Shown piece by piece: positions 1-11,112 of a stretch of 64,000 bases of DNA. The stretch is taken from NCBI RefSeq assembly GCF_030867095.1, contig NC_081835.1, forward strand, positions 15,942,501 through 16,006,500, given 5' to 3'. The position numbers and the translations under genes are program-made. The notes below the pieces were generated by a model, which was not told where the DNA came from, made no database searches, and worked only from the letters and a program-made list of their open reading frames with translations. This stretch comes from Alligator mississippiensis. Taxonomy: Eukaryota > Chordata > Crocodylia > Alligatoridae. Each line of letters begins with the position of its first letter. Positions within the stretch are counted from its first letter, which is position 1.

Positions 1-247
1 TAGCAGAGAGCAGATTTAGACTGGACATTAGGAAGAACTTCTTCACAGTTCGAGTGGCCAAGGTCTGGAACGGGCTCCTAAGGGAGGTGGTGCTCTCCCC
101 TACCCTGGGGGTCTTCAAGAGGAGGTTAGATATGCATCTAGCTGGGGTTATCTAGACCCAGCACTCTTTCCTGCCTATGCAGGGGGTCGGACTCGATGAT
201 CTATTGACGTCCCTTCTGACCCTAACATCTATGAATCTATGAATCTA
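1..247 (+). mobile_element. CR1 LINE, 3' end fragment (truncated by window start)
   Basis: This is the terminal part of a CR1 retrotransposon on the plus strand. The translated tail reads [14 protein letters not shown], as in the C-terminus of CR1 ORF2, followed by a short 3' UTR with the GGTCGGACTCGATGATC block and a terminal ATGAATCT microrepeat near 229-246, where CR1 elements normally end. It begins outside the window, so its 5' extent is unknown. It looks relatively young because the tail is well preserved. Confidence 0.93.
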
Positions 248-2177
248 ATGTGGATTTGGGGACAAGGAGCTTAGCTTCCTGGGGACAGGCCTGCATTATC
301 TCGGGAACTTCTTTAGACTCTTGGATTAAGCTTGAAAGTTATCAGTGTGGCCCCACACTGTTTGTTTTTCCTTCACTTAATGCATAAAACTCTACATTGA
401 ATGAAAACCAAGTGTAAAAAATGAATACCCTCCCCATGGTGGCACTACATTTGCCATACGTGGAATTACATTGATTTACACCACCTGAAGACTGGGTCCA
501 CACACCTTATCCTAGCAGAATCAGTCTTGCAGTGTTTCATACTATGCACCTGGACCTCATTTTCTGTCTATACAAGTAGTAACTGTCCCTCTGTTCCTAC
601 TATGCTTTCTCTGGTATGAGTTCCTTTGGCACCTTCTCAGTCTTTTTGGCTTGTCACTCTTTTCAGTGCCCTGAGTGTCTCTCGTTAGGGCCCCTGGGTC
701 CTTCAGAACTTTTTGTCTCTTAGTTCGAGACAGTCCTGCATGGTTGAACAATCCCTTTGGCTTCCATCACCTCCCCAATTTTTTCATTTGACTTTGCTCC
801 TTCTAGAACGTGGCAGCTTAATCATGCTACATCTCCTTGAATGTTACCAGAGCCTTCAGCAAAGAAAGGTATTGAAAAGTAGTTCCTCCTGGGAAGACGA
901 GAAGTTTCTTGGAGGCGAGCTGCAATGCTTAGAATTCTTCCACCAAGAGGAAGATGCAGGCACAAAAAAATAAAAGACCTTGAGTAAAATTGATTTTTCT
1001 TGTGTAGAATTAGTTCCCACGTAAATGAAATTGCTTTTCATACTGTGCTGTTGTCAGTCAAATATTGTGCAACTTCCTGGGGGTGGATTTTGGCCCTCAA
1101 ATTTCATTGTGGAATACACATGTCCAATAGATTGTTAGAAGATGCTAATAACTACATCTGGAAGCTGTAGCTTCTATAGCCCTTTTGTCTTCAGAGAATC
1201 CTTACGAGACATGGCATACATTTTTGTAACGAGGCAACAAGCTTCTCTCAAAGCTGCCTTCATGAGGGCCACAATTTTGGGGACACTAAAATTAGCTGAC
1301 GACTGTCTGGAATGAGCAAATCTGTGTTTGTAATCAGCAGCGTCTTGTAAAACTGGGATGGATGCATGTTGTTGCCATTCTGATCCAGCTAAGTGCTACC
1401 CGGGAGCCAGGTCCTGCTTCCAGATGCCAGAAGAGTGTGAATACTCCATTGTGCAGCTGGGAATTCCTTGGCATCTCCATCTTCCACGACGGGAGCAATT
1501 TATTCAAACTAGTACCTGAATGGGATTTTGCTACGTTTTCAGTCTCACAAGCTGGCTCTGTGGAGCTAATTAGCTCAAATCCTAAACCAAGCAGCTGCTG
1601 TACTGCTTATATTTATTGATGTTAGAAATCTGACAGGGAAGGACATCATTACAATTACAGGAGCGTTACAGAGAAATCCAAGGAGGGGGGCTTAATTTTT
1701 TTTTTTAAGCAGTATAATGGACATTGTACTTTATTCAAAGGCAATAAGGAAAAGGATGGAATTTAACATTATGGTCTACAATCTAAATACGTTTTTTCTG
1801 CCTTTTTTATTCCACAACTCCAGATTTAGATACGGGTTGGTCTCCCCAGATTTCTTGCATTATTTCCCAGGTGACTCTAGGGGAGTGTGGATGAAACTAG
1901 ATTAGAATTTAGGAAAGGTCTCTATACTAGAATTTGATGATTTCTGCAAAGTACCCACTATTACACTGATGAGTGTAGTATGAATACTTTAGATAGAGGG
2001 ATATTGGTTCACAGGTAGTTTCTGCATTTTAAAAGGATAGATTGCAGAATATCTGAGCAGACCCACTTCAACGGAAGGTTGGACAGAGGCACTGGGAGAA
2101 AATTTTCATTTCTCATTTCTCCATACAAAAGCACAGTCCTGAGTTTCTAAGGCTGGAATGAAAGAGGCCATGTATTC
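248..2177. other. Single-copy DNA, no gene seen
   Basis: AT-rich unique-looking sequence. Short open frames occur on both strands but none shows a recognisable domain, a convincing splice context or low-complexity-free coding bias. I see no repeat family in it. Confidence 0.6.
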
Positions 2178-2337
2178 ATGGGGCACATCTACACATGTAC
2201 CTGACTGTGCAGTCCTGGCACCACATGGGTCATTCACGACCCTAGTGCACAGTAGCAATGGCGGTTTGTACCTGCCAATGCTATGTTGCCGTAGCTTGCT
2301 GCTACGGTGACGTAGTGTCTTGTGTAGACATGCCCAT
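2178..2337. mobile_element. Short MITE with TGGGCATGTCTACAC-type inverted ends
   Basis: The left end GGGCACATCTACACATG (from 2181) is an imperfect inverted repeat of the right end TGTGTAGACATGCCC (to 2335). There is no coding capacity at about 160 bp. The ends resemble those of the larger element at 34247-34781 (TGGGTGTGTCTACA), so these probably belong to one superfamily of non-autonomous DNA transposons. I could not find a clear target-site duplication, so the superfamily is not assigned. Confidence 0.6.
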
Positions 2338-2421
2338 TGTGTCTCTGAAGTTGCTGATTTTGCATTATTCATCTATTTTGGAAGCTGAAGGACCCATGTT
2401 CTTGATGCAAAAAAGGCCAAC

Positions 2422-2998
2422 AGTATACTGGGTTGTATTAACTAGAGTGCCACTTGCAAATCAAGGGAAGGTATCTTGCCCTATTCAGCACTGGTGAGGA
2501 CTCACTTGGAGTACTGTGTCAATTTTGGGCTTCACACTTGAAGAAGGATGTGGACAGATTGGAGAGTGTGACAAAAATTATTAGGGGCCTGGATAGCAAG
2601 ACTTACGAAGAAAGGCTGAAAGAGCTAGGGTTTTCTAGTCTAGAGAAGACTGAGGCAGGATTTGATATATCTTCAAATACCTGAAAGGAGACCATAAAGA
2701 GGATGGATATGGGCTTTTCTCTATGATCACTGGGGACAAGACAGGGAGCAATGGTCTCAAGCTGCAGCAGAGGAAATTTAGGTTGGCGATTAGGAGGAAA
2801 TTTCCGACCATGAGGGTGGCCAAGCACCAGAACAGGTTACCTAGAGAAGCTGTGGAATCTCCATCCTTTGATATTTCAATTGTGTTGGGCACACAATTAG
2901 CTGGGATGGATTAGTCGGGGATGATTTGGCCTTGAGCAGGGGGCTGGATTAGATAACCTCATAAGGCCCCTTCCAGCCCTGCTTTCCTATGATCCTAT
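2422..2998 (+). mobile_element. CR1 LINE 3' fragment, diverged
   Basis: Covers the end of ORF2 and the 3' UTR. Translated blocks around 2520-2910 match the CR1 ORF2 C-terminus in order: a KKDVDRLE segment, ERLKELGFSSLEKT, then NGLKLQQRKFRLAIRRKF and NRLPREAVESPS. Frame changes between the blocks show it is dead. The 3' end has the GGGCTGGATTAGATAACCTC and CCTTCCAGCCCTG blocks typical of a CR1 tail, ending in CTATGATCCTATG. Confidence 0.92.
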
Positions 2999-3638
2999 GC
3001 TGCCTAGAGGATACTGTCTCTTGGTTTGGGGCGGGCATTTCTAAAAGAGATGAAAATTCAATGACTCTGTCCTTCTATTGAAGAACAAGAAAAAATATTG
3101 CTTTAAGTAACCAAGAAGATCGGCTTGCTTAATGGAGGTGTTATGCATTAGAGGCTGAATAGACTTGCGCTTGGGACATGTACGGATATTTGAGGGCATG
3201 GAGGTCCCTTGGCATCTAGTACATTCCCAGAGTTTTACAAAAGATGATGTAGACCCTCTGCGTCGAATCTTAGGCAGTCAAGAAACAAACCCTAAATTGT
3301 TCCTAATCTGTCTCCCCAAGGTATATCTTCTGGGAAGCTTTCTATTGTTCTCCACACTTTCCATCTTTTCTTGCTTGGCATTTGGTTCAGACAAGCTGTC
3401 TGTGGCCAATGCATACATTAATATAATAAAACAAATCATATGATCTGCTATTTGTGTTCTCTCCTTGGAACAGTGGTCCATCCTTCTTTTACTGCTTTTC
3501 CTTTGCTTCTTTCTGTCTACCTTGAGCACCATGACTTGTTGGGTAAAATAATTAATTTACTTTCTAGGGGTACAGGTACTTCTGGGGACAGGTACTTTTT
3601 CCTTTTCTGTATGCGCAATATACCAGGCTCTTCAGTGT
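2999..3638. other. Single-copy DNA, no gene seen
   Basis: Unique-looking sequence between two CR1 fragments of opposite orientation. Nothing coding or structured is supported. Confidence 0.55.
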
Positions 3639-3910
3639 CATAGATTCATAGATGTTAGGGTCGGAAGGGACCTCAATAGATCATTGAGTCCGACCCCCTG
3701 CATAGGCAGGAAAGAGTGCTGGGTCTAGATGACCCCAGCTAGATGCCTATCTAACTTCCTCTTGAAGACCCCCAGGGTAGGGGAGAGCACCACCTCCCTT
3801 GGGAGCCCGTTCCAGATTTTGGCCACTCTGTGAAGAAGAAGTGAATGTGTTTCCCGAAGTGAGGGGTGCAACCCTAGGGGACAAGAAAGATTCTGGAGGG
3901 GCCATGTACA
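3639..3910 (-). mobile_element. CR1 LINE 3' end, reverse orientation
   Basis: On the minus strand the sequence encodes the ORF2 tail ([19 protein letters not shown], then LDRHLAGVI and stop), followed by the tail block containing CCGACCCCCTGCATAGGCAG as read on the plus strand, and a terminal CATAGATTCATAGATG microrepeat at the plus-strand start. It is the same young subfamily as the fragment at position 1 by tail sequence, inserted in the opposite direction. Confidence 0.93.
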
Positions 3911-4614
3911 AATCATGGCTTTGAATTGCTGCCAATTAAGCCTGCATGCACTTCACCCACCACTGCTACTTTGTCTACCACCAGTTGCAGCTGGTCCCAT
4001 TGGAAATCAATGGTGAGGAAAGCAGTGGAGGCAGCTGAAATGGGTGTGGGGGTGGGTACCTGACCTTACTGCGGTGGGGTATAAACCAACAAACTTGAGG
4101 AAACAGTGATATAGAGAACATAAAGCAGTCAGCACTTTAGCTCAGTGGTAGCTCCTCCCTTGGCAACCGCACACTATTGCTGCTTTCTTCCATCCATTGT
4201 GTTGTCAATGCCAATGGGACTTTAAACAAAGTGTGTATGTAGGGAGGGTGGTATGGATGATGACTGGATCTTGTTTGTACTGGAAAGAAGTTGGGCAGGA
4301 AATTATCTGCTTGAAATGCCTTTCTATTCTCTCCCCCCCTCCCCTCCTTCCCCCTCATCTTTGTTTCTAAATTTTTATATGAAAGGATATTTGTCCATTT
4401 CCCCTTCTCATTTAGTACAACACACTGATTAATCTAAATTACATAAGTTTTGCCTGGTTTAGCCAATGCTACCCACTTGAAAATTGATGGGGTTTTTGAC
4501 TCTCCAAATGAGTACCTAATTGAAGCTTTATGTCTATCAACTAACTAACAGATCTGGTTAGATATCACTTAGGGTGAATTCCAGTTGCTAAAGAAGGCTG
4601 ACGTTCATTTGTGC
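3911..4614. other. Single-copy DNA, no gene seen
   Basis: Includes a pyrimidine-rich stretch near 4320-4360. No coding feature is supported. Confidence 0.5.
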
Positions 4615-4670
4615 AACTCATACAGGCACTGTTAAAGGCCTGACAGTTATTGTTGGCAGTCTTGAAGTTT
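4615..4670. repeat. 56-bp direct duplicate, copy A
   Basis: This 56-bp block recurs at 5884-5939 with 54 of 56 identical bases, in the same orientation, 1,269 bp downstream. The sequences outside the block do not match, so the boundaries are sharp. I recognise no repeat family in it. Confidence 0.9.
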
Positions 4671-4883
4671 GCATTTGCATATGTACCTTTGTGTATGCAT
4701 GTGTGTGTGTAGTGATCAGATATAATCATTTTCAGAGAAACAGATGGCAAAATGAAATACATTCTTATAGCTTTGTAAATAGCTTCAGAGGTTACACGAG
4801 GATCTAGGAAAATACTTTTCCAGCTTTCAGAGAGAGAGCAAGAGAGAGCATCACACATGGTCACGATTAGAAACTTGAGGAGG

Positions 4884-5010
4884 AAGAGAAGGCTTAGGCT
4901 AGATGTCAGGAAGAGATGTTACTACCCCATGATTACTGGAGTTTGGAACAATCTTTCCAAGGAAGAAACACCAGCAGTTAGTACAAAGGTGCTTAGGGAA
5001 AGCACAGATG
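4884..5010 (+). mobile_element. CR1-like LINE fragment, old
   Basis: The block AGGCTAGATGTCAGGAAGAG followed by a TGGAGTTTGGAACAA segment resembles the CR1 pre-tail region (compare 59155-59215). It is short and diverged, and lacks the terminal tail. Confidence 0.55.
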
Positions 5011-5883
5011 TTTGCTAGATTTCCTGCATGATATCTGTGTATACTATACTGAATGAGAGCAGGCCTCTCTGTGAAGTGCATGAGTATGAAAGCAGGTAGA
5101 TATGTGTTTTTCTCTGCTCTGAAACATCTCCAGACCTTTATTTGTGCTCCTAAATATACAGTAGCTGGTCAGCACTGTTTTTATTGGCAACTTCCCCCTT
5201 TTGGGGATGAGCTGAGGGTACAAGAGCGATTGTTCAATGATTATTTGAGTAGCGTGATGACGGGGAGGCAAGAGAAACCCAAACTACGTTTCCCCTCTAC
5301 AGTCAAGCCAACACATAGGTTGTGTCTGAAGCTGCTTTTATAATTAGCACCCAAGCAAGGATGCTGAGGCCTCCAAGATGATCAGATGTGAACAGTGCGA
5401 ACAGACTGTAACCTGGTGTTAACAAGACTTTAGAGACTTGTAGTGCTCCATTTGGTGGATGCATTACATATGCTTTTAGCAGTTTTCTATTGAAGAAATG
5501 TGCTTGTAAAAAAAAGGAAGTTGTTTTATGGACATTTAATAGGAAAAATTGGAGTCTTTTGGAAAGCATTTAGACTCCACATCACTGATCTAGCTTTTAC
5601 CCCATTAGTTCTTTATGCTCAGATAATCTGTTCTAGTAGCCCTCAGGGAAGCTCACTACACAAAAATAGGGATGAGATAGATTATTATTAAAGTATATTA
5701 GCAACCACAAAGGATCGATTATTGCATTTTGAAGGCAGTGGTGCAGGGTAAGCCATCTGCATTTCCACTGGGCACCAAACTGGAGAAATTAGCCTTCCTT
5801 CAGGGCTGAATGTATCCCTGTTCCTTAAATAGGGAACTCCACTGGTAACTCAGATGGATTATTGTAGGATTTTTCTTTGCATA
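5011..5883. other. Single-copy DNA, no gene seen
   Basis: Open frames of 96 and 88 codons on opposite strands overlap partly here but have no recognisable domain. No repeats are seen. Confidence 0.5.
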
Positions 5884-5939
5884 AACTCATACAGGCACTG
5901 TTAAAGGCCTGACAGTTACTGCTGGCAGTCTTGAAGTTT
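5884..5939. repeat. 56-bp direct duplicate, copy B
   Basis: Second copy of the block at 4615-4670. It differs at two positions, both T in copy A and C here, within GACAGTTAYTGYTGGCAG. It ends abruptly at the GAAGTTT boundary. Confidence 0.9.
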
Positions 5940-6795
5940 CTTACCGCAGCCCAATCCATAAGCACTGGGAATTCTGCAAATACCATGGTAAAAAATAAAT
6001 GTAAAGATTTAAATGCCCCAGTGTCATAAAGGCAAATGCTCTGTCTCTTGGTTTCTCATTGGGAATATTACTGATATTCAAGGACCTGTGAATTAAAGAC
6101 ATGGTAATTGCCACCTCCCAATAGTCCATCGAATGTCCTTTTTTCAGTCTTAGAAACAACAAAGCACCATCCTGCATCCCTGCATGTCATCAAGGTTTCT
6201 ACTTGTCAGAGGGTTATTTTCCATTTCAGCTTTTCTTGGGGACTGAACAGGGATGCCTTTGCCCTTTGTCTGGAGGAGCAAGGGTTACCCAGGTGACAAC
6301 CAGCGGGTTTATATCTGAATGGCAACTTAAATGTCACCTTGACACAAATCCAGACTCTGAGAGGTTAGTGCTTCAACACAAACACGCAGTGTTACGTCCG
6401 GTCCCTACCTGCCTCTGTGTTCACTGTCTTAGCCTGTGATTATCTTTAGGGAGTTAGTTTCTGCATGTCTTTTCATGCTTCCCTCATGACAAGTAATATA
6501 CTGCCATGGTCAAACGTGTCAGAGACAGAGGTTGCCGGCTGATAGAGGTTTCATGGGTTCTTGCTTATAGACAATCCAGCACCTGGTTAGTGGTTTAAAG
6601 AAGTAAGGTAATGTGTGCATCCAGCTGATAATCCCCTTTTTATTTAGCGAGGCACATTATTACAAGCAAGCAAAGTGCAAAATCCCAGCCATAGCTGAAC
6701 TGCCCCAAGCTCATGCACATTAAGATCTAGAGGTTTGGGTCATTCCTTCATTCCTCGACCTCGTACAGCGTGCCCAGGGATCAATCACCTGCAGG
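5940..6795. other. Single-copy DNA, no gene seen
   Basis: No recognisable coding or repeat content. It ends at the target duplication of the hAT-like element that follows. Confidence 0.5.
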
Positions 6796-6803
6796 TTAGT
6801 TAC

Positions 6804-7907
6804 TAGGCCTGTGCAAAGCGGCTAGTATTTGCTTCGGATTCGGATTCAGCTGATTCGGGGGACAGTGATTTGATCTGGCGATTTGAATCACTGTCCCGAA
6901 TCGATTTGGCTGCTGCTGAATCTCTGAATCAGTCAGGCCCATCCCTTGCCTGTTTTCCCAACCCCATCGGCCCTAGCTCCCGGCTCTTTGGGAAAAAAAA
7001 GCACTGACTCACTGGGTGCTGCCGCATGGAGGGCAATCCCCGCTGCCCCCCACTGCCCTATGCTGCATGGGGGGGTTGTGCATGAACCCCCTGATCCCCC
7101 TCCCCTCCCCTCCCATAGCTGCCCTGCCCACCGTGGCTCCAGCCCTTTAAGAACCCCCCCCAAGAAACCCCCCTGGAGAAACCATTCCTGCCAGTGGGGG
7201 GCGATCCCCACTGCCCCGTGCCATGTGGGGGGCTCTGCATGAGCCCCTGAAGCCCTGAGGCTGCTGCAGGAGCGGTGGGTCCCAGGGTTTTTCTTGTTTT
7301 TTTTTCTTAAAGAGTCAGAGCTGGCTTGGGCGGGGCACTCGTGGGGGGGCTGGGGGAGCAGGGAGGGGTCAGGGGGCTCATGCAGAGTGCATTATATAAC
7401 AATAATTTGTTATATGCAGGGGGCACTGCAGTGGGGGGCAGTGTGGATCGCTCCCCTCCCTGCCCTGCAGCACCTGATGAACACTGAGGCTTTTTTTTAA
7501 AGTACCGGGTGATGGGACGGGCGGGGGCAGCCATGGGGGGGCCTGGGGGGGCAGGTGGGGGTCGGGAGGGCTGGGGGAGCAGGTGGGGGTCAGGGGGACT
7601 GGGGGAGCAGGCAGGGGCTGGGGGCTGGCAGGGGTCCCCCCATGGTCCCCTCCGCCTTCCCCCAGCCTCCCCTCCCCTGCCCCCTACTTACCAGCTCCTA
7701 GTCCGGCTGCAGCTTCCTGCTGCAGGCACTGGGAACTGCCCAAATCATCGAAGCTCTCCGAATCTTTTCTGAAGATCTGAAGAGCTTTGAATCAATTTGG
7801 ACCTTTTAATTGGTCCCCAGATTTGATTCGGATTCGGAGATTCGGCCACTGAATTGGGCCATATCTCCTCCAAATCGAATCACCATCCAAAGCTTTGCAC
7901 AGCCCTA
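6804..7907 (+). mobile_element. hAT-like MITE, copy 1 (1,104 bp)
   Basis: Terminal inverted repeats TAGGCCTGTGCAAAGC (left) and GCTTTGCACAGCCCTA (right) flank a GC-rich core. The flanks are TTAGTTAC (6796-6803) and GTAGTTAC (7908-7915), an 8-bp target duplication with 7 of 8 identical. An 8-bp duplication with TAGG-type ends is the hAT signature. Subterminal DNA is rich in GATTCGGATT words on both sides, and a hairpin lies at 6859-6897. The G/C-rich core contains overlapping open frames on both strands, but no transposase, so the copy is non-autonomous. A complete hAT transposase would need roughly 2 kb of coding DNA. Confidence 0.88.
6859..6897. repeat. Subterminal hairpin of hAT-like MITE copy 1
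   Basis: Perfect 12-bp arms, GGGACAGTGATT at 6859-6870 and AATCACTGTCCC at 6886-6897, separated by a 15-bp loop. The same stem occurs in the other three copies. Confidence 0.9.
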
Positions 7908-7915
7908 GTAGTTAC

Positions 7916-8554
7916 CTTTATGACCAGAGTTTCTCATGCATTACAGCAAGGCCAGCTCTGCCACAGTGCTCTAGAGACAGCAAATTCCCCGTCCTTGGCT
8001 TAGACATGTCTTCCGTCGAGCACCAGCAAGTGTAAAAGGACAAAGAGGGACAGAATTTTGCAATAAAGGGAAAGACAGTATGGAGAAGCAAACACAGCCC
8101 AGCCATGTGAGTGGAGGGTCCTGCCCTTAGCAAGGCCACTGATTTTGAAATTCAGTTCCAATATGGATGAAGTTTGTTTAAAAAACAGAGTTTACAGGCC
8201 TTCAGGGGAGATGCTATCTGTGGCAATCAGTGCTATGATCTAGTGAGCAGATGGCTTTTGTAGGGAGTCTCAATATAGGGCTAATTGAGGGCAGCATGGT
8301 ACCATAAGCCAAGGTCCAAATGTCCAGTCACCTTTGCTAAGAATGGCCCCATGGCAGGTACTTTAATAAGCACATATAGAAGAGAACAGCAGTCCAGAGG
8401 CCTGTTCTCTTAGCCTGGAACAGATGTTAGAGAGATAGAAAAGGTGCAGAGTAAGTAGTTCACGCAAATAAGGTGCCAAAGTGCAATGCATGAGCCTGTT
8501 ACCTATTTGAAATACTGTTCAGTGATCAAGTGGTGGGGAAATGCTGTAATCTTA
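7916..8554. other. Single-copy DNA, no gene seen
   Basis: Ordinary AT-rich sequence between the MITE and a CR1 fragment. Nothing supported. Confidence 0.5.
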
Positions 8555-8790
8555 CAGCAAAGAATCAGAGGAAATTTAGGCTGGAGATTAGGAGGAACTT
8601 TCTGACCATGATCGTGGTCAAGCATTGGAACCTAGAGAAGTTGTGGATTCTCCTGGAAACACTCAAGAACGGACTGGATAGACACTTGGCTGGGATGGTT
8701 TAGTCAGGGATGATCCTGCCTTGAGGAGGGGGCTGGACTAAATGATTTTGTAAGATCCCTCCTAGCCATACTTTTCAGTGATTCCTATAG
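8555..8790 (+). mobile_element. CR1 LINE 3' fragment
   Basis: Contains AGGAAATTTAGGCTGGAGAT, then the TCTGACCATGATCGTGGTCA block, and the tail CTTGAGGAGGGGGCTGGACT. These are in the same order as in the CR1 copies at 2422-2998 and 58476-59393. The frame is broken. It is the same subfamily as the 2422 copy, judged by the shared GAGGGGGCTGGA and TTTAGTCAGGGATGAT blocks. Confidence 0.9.
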
Positions 8791-9440
8791 CACAGTAAAT
8801 CCTCAGCACTGGCAAAGCACCTCCCTCATCACCCTGTATCACACATCTGAACCCAATATCCCTTGCATCCTATAATGAACTTAAGACTGCTAGTACCAAA
8901 GATCAAAGCCTCAAAACCCATGATGTGCCACAGGAAGAGAGAAGAGTAGGAGAGACTAGCAGTACCTCCAGATGCCTTCATGCATGTAAAACACACTGTC
9001 AACTCATTGGGTTATATCAGTGATTTAAGAGTGCCCACCCCAATCAATGAGAGTTATGTCTGAAGAAAGCATCACAAATTTGAGGGTCAGTTCTGCCACT
9101 CTAATATTGCAACATAAGGAACCAGTAGCACAAGACTGAGCTGGGCTGAGAAAACATTTTGGACTTCATCCTGCCCTCCTGCACTTCGAGCTTTCCCAGC
9201 ACTGCCCCATGGCCAGCTCTGTCAATGCAATTCAGCTCTGACCTGCAGTCCTCCCAGCTACTACAGGCTTGGGCTGCTCTGGAACAGTCTCTGGGCTGTA
9301 GGCATCTGTGTCAGAATCACGGTAGGTTTTATGATGTGCGCACATATATATGCCAGTTGTTTATTTCCATTTAAGATCTACAGTTGGGACACAGTTCCTT
9401 CAATGGGTCAGGCACCCTGACTCGTTTGGCTTAAATGCAA
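8791..9440. other. Single-copy DNA, no gene seen
   Basis: No repeat or gene recognised. Confidence 0.5.
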
Positions 9441-9600
9441 GGGTTGAGAGACAGAAGTAATAGATTATGTTCCAGCTCTGCCTACTGACTGCCTGAATGA
9501 CTGGAAACATCTTTGGCCTCAGCTTCTCTATCTGTAAAATGGGAAAAATGCCATCTGTTTTTAAAAGCATTTTAAGGTTACCCAGTGTTTGCAAAGTGCA
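9441..9600 (+). mobile_element. MIR/CORE-SINE fragment
   Basis: The order CCAGCTCTGCC, then TTGGCCTCAGCTTCTCTATC, then TGTAAAATGGGAAAAATG is the MIR-type SINE 3' half. In mammals and reptiles this half reads 'cctcagtttcctcatctgtaaaatgggga'. The tRNA-derived 5' half is not clear. Confidence 0.8.
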
Positions 9601-9699
9601 TTGATGTTCATGCCACAGAACAACAAGGTATCCTTTTACTTTTCTATACCACTTATAGGCCTCCTTTATTAAAAAAAAAAAAAAAAAGATCCAGATCAG

Positions 9700-9789
9700 G
9701 ACAAGGTTCCTTGGGTGAATTTGATATCTTTTATTAGACCAACAGACAAGGTTCCTTGGGTGAATTTGATATCTTTTATTAGACAACCT
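9700..9789 (+). repeat. 45-bp tandem duplication inside an ATATCTTTTATTAG repeat
   Basis: The unit beginning GACAAGGTTCCTTGGG and ending GATATCTTTTATTAGAC occurs twice with a 45-bp period (9700 and 9745) and is nearly identical. It follows a 17-bp poly-A run at 9671-9687. The unit belongs to the interspersed family that recurs at 10076-10190 and 30272-30526. Confidence 0.88.
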
Positions 9790-10075
9790 AAACCCCAGAT
9801 CAGGACTGCACTTTCAGAAATACCTGCATAAAATTAGTCCCCACATTTATGATGAGGCATGCAGGCATGGGCAGTGCACATGCAAATGGCCATTAGAGGT
9901 CAACCTGTTTAAAGTGTATGCATGTGATGTGTGAGTACATCTTTTAGGCCCAACTCTTGCCACCATATTTTCAAATGCCTGGGCCATGAGACATTTGAAA
10001 CAGCAGGCACTATGAGAGAGGACTGTGCAGGTGCTACCATAACCACCAAGGCCTTGAATGAATTAGTAAGCTAGG

Positions 10076-10190
10076 ATTTCTTAGGGTGAGATCTTTTATT
10101 GGACCAACTATGTCATTGGGATAAAGTTAGACAAGTTTTGGAATGCGAGCCAGTCTTTCAGGTCACTAGTCATCTATAACATTCAGGGTG
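10076..10190 (+). repeat. Interspersed repeat, GATCTTTTATTGGACCAACT type
   Basis: Contains GAGATCTTTTATTGGACCAA followed by a degenerate CAAGTTTTGGAATGCGAGCC segment and TCTTTCAGGTC. This is a common vertebrate interspersed repeat whose ends read as 'ggtctaataaaagat' on the other strand. I do not assign a family name. Confidence 0.65.
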
Positions 10191-10747
10191 GGAAGAAGAA
10201 TGTGTGTGTGTTTCAGCAGCAGCTAGGTAGATCCCCAGTTCTTATAAAGCCTTTCTGAGCCATGGCAATTATATTACCTGAAAGTTCACAGCTAGATTAA
10301 GCTGTTTCATTCTGAACTTATTGATAGTAGAAACCATCTCAGCAGATAAATGCTATCAAAAGAGAGAAATAGGTGTGTCCTCAAGTGCATGCTAGATTTT
10401 GATATCTACTGGATAGCAGAATAAACTTCCCCTGGATCTACAGCAGACACTCACTATATAGTGAAAGCTTATAATACATACCAAATTACCAATGTGTTAT
10501 GATGGGCATTCAGTTAATATCTTTATTTGTTATATTAACATGGGTTAGCAGTAACATTTTCTCCAGTGGGAGATATTGGAAGGATCTTTTAAAACTCTGG
10601 TTTCATTGCACATTGACCTGGAAGCCCAGAGATTTAATGGAGTGATTAATGGCTTGTATATGTGGTTGTGTGGCGATTCTTGGAGGTGTGCTCAGAAGTG
10701 ATTGGTATGAATTCATCAGATTATGGTCCTGCCTTGATTCTGATGTT
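10191..10747. other. Single-copy DNA, no gene seen
   Basis: AT-rich, no recognisable repeat or gene. Confidence 0.5.
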
Positions 10748-10761
10748 CAGGTCATGACCTG
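10748..10761. promoter_or_regulatory. Perfect palindromic nuclear-receptor half-site pair (TREpal-like)
   Basis: CAGGTCATGACCTG is a perfect 14-bp palindrome. Its core, AGGTCATGACCT, is the idealised palindromic thyroid-hormone response element (two inverted AGGTCA half-sites with no spacer), which thyroid hormone and retinoid receptors bind. Function here is inference. A single match in unique DNA could be chance. Confidence 0.35.
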
Positions 10762-11110
10762 ATCATGACAATACACTGAGGAATGCAAATAAGACTATTT
10801 CTCAAGGAAATATACAAACCATTTGAGTCTTCTTAAAACATTCTCTTCTACTGAAAAAAACCTGTCCAAACAGGGTGAGATTATGCTTAAAACTGTATGG
10901 GTGAGTAAAGAAGTGTAAGCCTTGCCAGCTTCTTGCTCTAGTGTAGGGGCTGGTCACTATCTCAACATGTGGACACCTTGTTGAGAAGAATGCAGTTGTG
11001 CTCCTTTAAACCGTCCAGGCAGATCGGGGAAACACCTTTGCAAAAAGGGTAGCAGGGTTGCTTTGGCCCATACTTCCCGTAGGTCCCCTTTGAGCCAGGC
11101 TTCCTGTCTA
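10762..11110. other. Single-copy DNA, no gene seen
   Basis: Nothing recognised up to the TA target site of the next element. Confidence 0.5.
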
Positions 11111-11112
11111 TA

